A DNA stretch of 21,376 nt, from contig JASAON010001403.1 in the NCBI GenBank assembly GCA_030849065.1, forward strand, positions 1-21,376, given 5' to 3'. The position numbers were made by a program, and so were the translations under genes. Positions 17,212-21,376 of the stretch are shown here, one piece after another. Below the pieces are notes generated by a model. It made no database searches. It had not been told where the DNA came from and saw only the letters and a program-made list of their open reading frames with translations. Every line of letters starts with the position of its first letter. Positions within the stretch are counted from its first letter, which is position 1. The stretch is from Jaenimonas drosophilae (Eukaryota; Euglenozoa; Kinetoplastea; Trypanosomatida; Trypanosomatidae).

Positions 17212-19092
17212 TCAGGCAAACAGATCTGCAAAGATGTCGAGCTCCGCCCCAGCATCTCCCGACAACGGCGGTGGCCGTTGCCTGGCTGCCGGCCGGGCCA
17301 ACAATGTGCGCGCGGCGAGCTTCCCGCCCCCGTTTGGCGGCCGAGGCAGCGGCGAATCTGCTTCAGATTGGCGTGAGGGGCCTCCAACTGGACGCCACCT
17401 TGTTTTGGTGGATGTTGCTGAAGCAGGTGTGGCAGCACACACCGTCTTCTTCCCCGCTTCTTGAGTTGGCTTGCGTGGAGCTCCGCATGGCCGCAGCCGA
17501 CACGACCCACGTGGCCCAGGTGCCAAAAACGGGTACGTGCGGCGTGTGTGCTCAGCCGCCCTCCCATCGCTGAGGCCCAGCTCCTCGGCAACGCTGCGAT
17601 GGGCATCGTCGTGGACGAGAGAGGTGGTGGAGGCACGTGAGCGTTTGGATTGGCGGTCCTTCGTCAACCCATCCGTGGAGGATTGCCGCTCGCGTCGATG
17701 AGGATGTTGGGGATGCGCATGCGACTGTGGCTGAGGCTTCGGCCTGGGAAGAGGGGCGGTGTGGCGTCGAGCAATCTCTTGGCTGCGCAGCATCACCAGC
17801 TCCTGTGCGGCTGGTTGGTGGAGGTCTTCTTGGCGGCTCTGATCCTCCATCACAATGAGCGACTTGCGCGTGAGGAATTCCTCTGCCTGCAGCGCCTCAC
17901 GACGCTCATCCAAGTCGCGGCGAAGACGCACTTGCCGGAGATGCTCCACATGCACCTCATGCAGCCCACGCCACTTGCGGAGCTCCTCAGATTGAGAAGC
18001 GTGCTCCAACTGCTGCGACTCCAAGCGGGCGAGGTTCTGCCGACCGAGGTGCTGCCGAATCCATGACAACATCACGGCACACAGCAAACGCAGTGAGCAA
18101 CGCTGATGATCGCAGAGGGCCACCCGTTCTCGCTCACGGGCCGCCACCACTTCCGCAGCAACCACACGTCCCGCTTGAGCAGCGGCATCAACATGCCACA
18201 TACATGCATCACGTGCGTGCTTCATGTCTTCGCACGTAGTTGCCATCTGCCGAAGCCCATCTTGATGCGCCGCCTTCATGGTTCTGAGGCGGCCACCGTC
18301 TTCGTCCAGGTGTTGTTGTAGCTCGCCAACAACATGTGCTCCGGATTCCGTGGCGGCAGCCGCTGCCGAGGCGTGATCGCGCGCAATATCTCTGCGTGCG
18401 TGTTGTTCTGCACAAGCAACAGCAACCCCACCAGAGTAGGCTTCATGAAGAAGTACTTCACGCTGCTTGGAAAACACAATATGAATGAGCGCACGCTCTT
18501 CATGTTGGTGGATAGACTCACGCAAGTGGCTCATGGCCTCTGTCTGTGCTGAGACACGCTTCTCCAGCACCTCTGCATAATGCTCTTGCTGCTCCTTCTG
18601 CCGAGTGAGGCGCACCGCGTAGAGCTGCCGCAGCTCCTTGAACTGGTGAAGCGCGTGAAGAAGGCCCGAGGCGTCTGCCAAGAGTCGCTTCAGGTGTGCG
18701 GCCTCCACACGGAGAATCTGCCGCTCCTGCAGTCCTCGCAGAACGGAGATGAAGCGCGCCGCACAACCATCCCAGAGAGCATCCACGTTGGCAAGGGTTT
18801 GCTGCACCTCATCAGACTTGCCGCGCATCTTCATGTGGAGCATCAAGAGCGCACTGAAGCGCAGCTTGGCATCGGCCAGCTGGTCAACCAGCCGTTTCTT
18901 GGCCGCACGCAGCTCCACCAAGTCTGCTGCTTTGCGTTGTGCATCGCCAACCGTTTGGCGCAGGGTGAGAAGGATGGACCGCTGTGAGCGATTGAGCTCG
19001 CGGAGGTTAGCCTCCCAATGTTCGTGGTTGCTTTGCTGAACGGCCTTTTGCTGCAGAAGTGCCTCGGCACACTTCTCCAGTGAAGTTGCCAT
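17212..19092 (-). CDS. Long coiled-coil protein of unknown function
   Basis: The 626-residue protein is almost wholly helical from about 1 to 440, with high Leu, Glu, Gln, Arg and Ala, heptad-like spacing and few prolines (for example 35-75, 118-200 and 330-415). A short break occurs near Gly221-Gly222. The last 185 residues switch to a basic, Pro/Arg/Ser-rich, probably disordered tail that ends in ELDIFADLFA. There is no membrane segment or catalytic motif. I cannot name a family. Cytoskeletal or flagellar coiled-coil proteins of kinetoplastids are often built this way, but that is only a guess. The start at 19092 is preceded by a strong pyrimidine tract and AG at about 19190. The longer open frame to 19269 runs through that tract. 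Confidence 0.75.
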   Translation of the reverse strand: MATSLEKCAEALLQQKAVQQSNHEHWEANLRELNRSQRSILLTLRQTVGDAQRKAADLVELRAAKKRLVDQLADAKLRFSALLMLHMKMRGKSDEVQQTLANVDALWDGCAARFISVLRGLQERQILRVEAAHLKRLLADASGLLHALHQFKELRQLYAVRLTRQKEQQEHYAEVLEKRVSAQTEAMSHLRESIHQHEERALIHIVFSKQREVLLHEAYSGGVAVACAEQHARRDIARDHASAAAAATESGAHVVGELQQHLDEDGGRLRTMKAAHQDGLRQMATTCEDMKHARDACMWHVDAAAQAGRVVAAEVVAARERERVALCDHQRCSLRLLCAVMLSWIRQHLGRQNLARLESQQLEHASQSEELRKWRGLHEVHVEHLRQVRLRRDLDERREALQAEEFLTRKSLIVMEDQSRQEDLHQPAAQELVMLRSQEIARRHTAPLPRPKPQPQSHAHPQHPHRRERQSSTDGLTKDRQSKRSRASTTSLVHDDAHRSVAEELGLSDGRAAEHTRRTYPFLAPGPRGSCRLRPCGAPRKPTQEAGKKTVCAATPASATSTKTRWRPVGGPSRQSEADSPLPRPPNGGGKLAARTLLARPAARQRPPPLSGDAGAELDIFADLFA

Positions 19093-19416
19093 GACCCACT
19101 TGACGCTGATGAAGCACGCGTTGTTGGGCCAATGTGTGCGAGTGGGCTGGAGAAGAGAAGCCACAATCTGAGCTCCACGCTGTGTCTTTCTGAGAAAGTG
19201 CAGTGAATGAAAGAGGGAGGGTGTGAGCAGCGTGGATGCTGGAAAAATGAGCACGTTCATGCATTCCAAATCTCAGGCAGAGAGCTGCACCAGAGAATGA
19301 GAGAATTTGGTGTCGAAGAAGTACTATACATGCGTACTCACCCACAACGACATCCACCAACCACAGCCAACCAGTCAGCAACACAAACACACAAACAACA
19401 CCAACAACAACAGCTA
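19093..19416. other. Intergenic region between NOXRED1-like and coiled-coil genes
   Basis: About 324 bases, containing the coiled-coil gene's predicted 5' UTR and splice site and the NOXRED1-like gene's 3' UTR. A CAA/ACAACA-rich low-complexity patch lies at 19374-19412. No gene is seen. Confidence 0.65.
19190..19220 (-). promoter_or_regulatory. Predicted trans-splice acceptor, coiled-coil gene
   Basis: The coding strand has CCTCCCTCTTTCATTCACTG then CACTTTCTCAG, with AG at 19191-19190, about 98 bases upstream of the ATG at 19092. This is a strong pyrimidine tract with the AG directly at its end. Confidence 0.6.
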
Positions 19417-21315
19417 CTACTGCTCGCTAGAGGTTGGAGGACGTGAGTTTGTATGGGGCACCTTGCGAGAGAAGACCTCCTCGTACCGTTTCTGCAAATC
19501 ACAACACAAGGTGAGCTCATCGGTATAGACGTTGGGGAGCTTGCGAAGAGCTGTGTTGATGACCTCCGGGGCAGCCACAGCGTCTCCCTCACTCCCCGCA
19601 GGTACCCTGCTGCCTGTGGTGTGGGTGCTCATGGCGTAGCTGCGCGGCGTTTCCATCCCTCGTGCCGTCACTGGGGTGGGGAAAAGCGTCGTTGGCACGC
19701 CATGCTTCTGCATCGTCGCCGCGGCAACAACTTCGTTGCGTGAGGCGGGAAGGGTGGCAAGCGCAGCACACAAGAAGGGGCCTTCCGTCGTGGGGGGTCG
19801 ACGCTTGTCAGCCTTGGCCTTGGCGCGTCGTTTGGCCGCCGCGCTCTCCGCCGCGGTGAGTCCCTCCGTATTGGAGGAGGCGGCCTGCTGCTGCTTCGCT
19901 CCCTGCCGGGCTGCCTCCTCCGCCTCTCCTGTGGCCTGTGCGAAGCTCTGCATCACCATCCATACCGCACAGAGAAAGGAGATGCTCGGCCTGGACTCCG
20001 CCAACAACACGTCGGGCACGGTTGGCGGGATGTGACGGGTGAGGGCGGAAGTTCGTGCGCTTGCCATGGCAGCACGGTAGGCGATGGCGTAGGGAACCTT
20101 GCTGAGCTCCCCACGCGCCAGCTGGTCCTCCACGAGCTGCGCCGCATGGCGCTGCACCTCTCCATCTTCAGCCTCCTTCACCGCCACCTGCAGGAAGGAA
20201 TCGTGGTCAGCCATGAGCTGCACCTGCAGTTTCGTGCACGCAGACGTTGTTTCCTCCAGCTTGGCCGCCACGGTCGGGAGCTCGTTGGGCTCAATGGCCA
20301 CATCACTCCGCAAAATGAGGGCCGGATTGTGATGGAGCAGCTTCCCCAACTTCTTGATGGGGTAGGCTGCCAAACACGAGAAGACGATGGTGTTGCGTCG
20401 GAGTCGTGCCGGTTGGTCGTAGATGTCATCCGTCTCAAACTGCCGTGGTGCAAATTGTGTCTTGACAAAGGCCTGCAAGTGGCCTGGCTGGCAGGCCAGG
20501 ACGAGAATGTCGCAGTGATTGAGTGCCTCACGAGCGTGTTTGGGCTTGACGCAGAGAACACCCTTGGTGGCAAAGACATTGAGGTTCTCTGGCTGACGGG
20601 TGGCAACGGTGATGCGGGTTGGGTGGAGAAGGCCAGGACGCTCATCGAGGAGGACGTGGAGAAGACGGCGGCACACCGTTCCTCCGCCCACAACGACCAA
20701 GCGAAGGTCAAGGCTGCTCACGGGGAGAACTGGGGGAAGGTCGGCCAGGGATCGCGGGGCCACCACAACCTTGCGTGGGGTAAAGCGCCAGGTGGAGGCG
20801 TCGCTGCCCGGGCTCTGCTCGTCCTGCTGCTCAGCTCCAGCTCCAGCTCCGGCTCCCCCAGCCGCCCCGGAGTCACCGTCGGTTGTTAAGGCGGGGGACG
20901 AGGGCGTGGGTGGGTGCTGCTCGGGGAAGTGCACCTCCACCACCTGCGGATTAGGACTGCCTGTGAGTGGGCGATGATCATAGCCGCTGGTGGAGGTGGA
21001 GGCACGACGCTGACTGGGCGGGGTTTGGCAGCTGGAGCACCCCTCCCCGCTATACACCACCATGATCTTGCCAATCTTCACCTCCTCCATCAGTGCCTGT
21101 TGCTCCGCGATTCCCTCAATCACCCGGGAGTAAACGGAGCGGTCATCGAGAAGGAGGCCCCTCGCGACGGAGGCGGTGAAAATGGTGTAAAAGCACTGAT
21201 TGGCGATGCTACTCACCGCAAATGGAGCGGTGCGGATGGCAGACTGAAGCGATGCATCATAGCACGGCCGGTCCGTCAAGACAGTGGAAAGGAGAAGATA
21301 GGTGTTGGCATTCAT
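19417..21315 (-). CDS. NOXRED1-like Rossmann-fold (NADP oxidoreductase, F420-dependent type) protein
   Basis: The 632-residue protein contains, at about 203-340, a Rossmann segment like that of vertebrate NOXRED1 and pyrroline-5-carboxylate reductases: strand LDLRLVVVGGGTVCRRLL (202-219), ITVATRQPENL (235-245) where NADP-binding Arg is expected, CDILVLACQPGHL (268-280) and NTIVFSCLAAYPIKKLGKLL (308-327). The Gly motif is GGGTVC (210-215), with Cys215 in place of the third Gly of GxGxxG. Around it are a 200-residue N-terminal region with a Gly/Ala-rich linker (150-161), a helical region (350-465), a Lys/Ala-rich stretch (485-506) and a tail. It is much longer than human NOXRED1 (about 360). 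The biochemical role of NOXRED1 is not established, so none is assigned. The start at 21315 is preceded by several AGs within 40 bases. It is the most upstream gene in the window. Confidence 0.7.
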   Translation of the reverse strand: MNANTYLLLSTVLTDRPCYDASLQSAIRTAPFAVSSIANQCFYTIFTASVARGLLLDDRSVYSRVIEGIAEQQALMEEVKIGKIMVVYSGEGCSSCQTPPSQRRASTSTSGYDHRPLTGSPNPQVVEVHFPEQHPPTPSSPALTTDGDSGAAGGAGAGAGAEQQDEQSPGSDASTWRFTPRKVVVAPRSLADLPPVLPVSSLDLRLVVVGGGTVCRRLLHVLLDERPGLLHPTRITVATRQPENLNVFATKGVLCVKPKHAREALNHCDILVLACQPGHLQAFVKTQFAPRQFETDDIYDQPARLRRNTIVFSCLAAYPIKKLGKLLHHNPALILRSDVAIEPNELPTVAAKLEETTSACTKLQVQLMADHDSFLQVAVKEAEDGEVQRHAAQLVEDQLARGELSKVPYAIAYRAAMASARTSALTRHIPPTVPDVLLAESRPSISFLCAVWMVMQSFAQATGEAEEAARQGAKQQQAASSNTEGLTAAESAAAKRRAKAKADKRRPPTTEGPFLCAALATLPASRNEVVAAATMQKHGVPTTLFPTPVTARGMETPRSYAMSTHTTGSRVPAGSEGDAVAAPEVINTALRKLPNVYTDELTLCCDLQKRYEEVFSRKVPHTNSRPPTSSEQ

Positions 21316-21376
21316 GTTGCATAAACGTAGGTATGCTCACTACACTGAATTGACAGCCACGCGGAGTTGTCGGTGC

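Noticed and set aside
19093..19269. 59-residue extension of the coiled-coil protein
   Set aside because: It includes a strong pyrimidine tract and AG; the helical protein starts at 19092.
20032..20889. 285-codon plus-strand open frame
   Set aside because: Antisense to the NOXRED1-like gene; no recognisable domain, and a high-GC coding strand often leaves the opposite frame open.
1..21376. CRISPR arrays, tRNA or rRNA genes, transposons, telomeric repeats
   Set aside because: No spaced direct repeats, cloverleaf patterns, transposase or reverse-transcriptase motifs, or TTAGGG arrays were seen; simple microsatellites explain the repeats.

Overview
The window looks like nuclear DNA of a kinetoplastid protist (bodonid or trypanosomatid). 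Eight long, intronless genes lie head-to-tail on the minus strand from about 21.3 kb down to 1.7 kb. They are separated by gaps of 0.24 to 2.0 kb rich in TG/CA and homopyrimidine tracts. In front of most start codons, on the coding strand, there is a pyrimidine- or TG/CA-rich tract followed by an AG, as expected for spliced-leader trans-splicing of a polycistronic transcript. No spliced-leader gene lies in the window, so the organism is inferred from architecture and gene types rather than proven.

In transcription order (right to left) the genes are: a NOXRED1-like Rossmann-fold protein (19417-21315); a coiled-coil protein of unknown function (17212-19092); a large STE11/MAP3K-type protein kinase with long disordered arms (12102-15245 or a shorter start); a small protein with a C-terminal RRM/UHM-like fold (9604-10596); serine hydroxymethyltransferase (7985-9364); a secretory DNAJC3/P58IPK-like TPR plus J-domain protein (5460-7148); a cytochrome-b5-fused front-end fatty acid desaturase (3908-5179); and a dynein light intermediate chain-like P-loop protein (1675-3192). 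The genes belong to unrelated pathways (one-carbon metabolism, polyunsaturated lipid synthesis, ER folding, signalling, RNA processing, motility). This is normal for a kinetoplastid polycistron, where co-transcription does not mean shared function.

The first ~1.65 kb is different. It is crowded with long G, C and T homopolymers and frame-disrupted plus-strand reading frames, and looks like poor-quality sequence at a contig end. One stretch (about 670-1115) could be a frame-broken membrane protein fragment on the plus strand.

The two largest gaps (10597-12101 and 15246-17211) hold microsatellites and low-complexity UTR-like sequence with no gene I can support. I found no tRNA, rRNA, CRISPR array or transposon. 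I see no convincing undescribed multi-gene system. The best leads are single-gene oddities: the degenerate nucleotide-binding motifs in the dynein-like and NOXRED1-like proteins, the UHM-like protein, a possible alternative mitochondrial start for SHMT, and the unclear start of the kinase.
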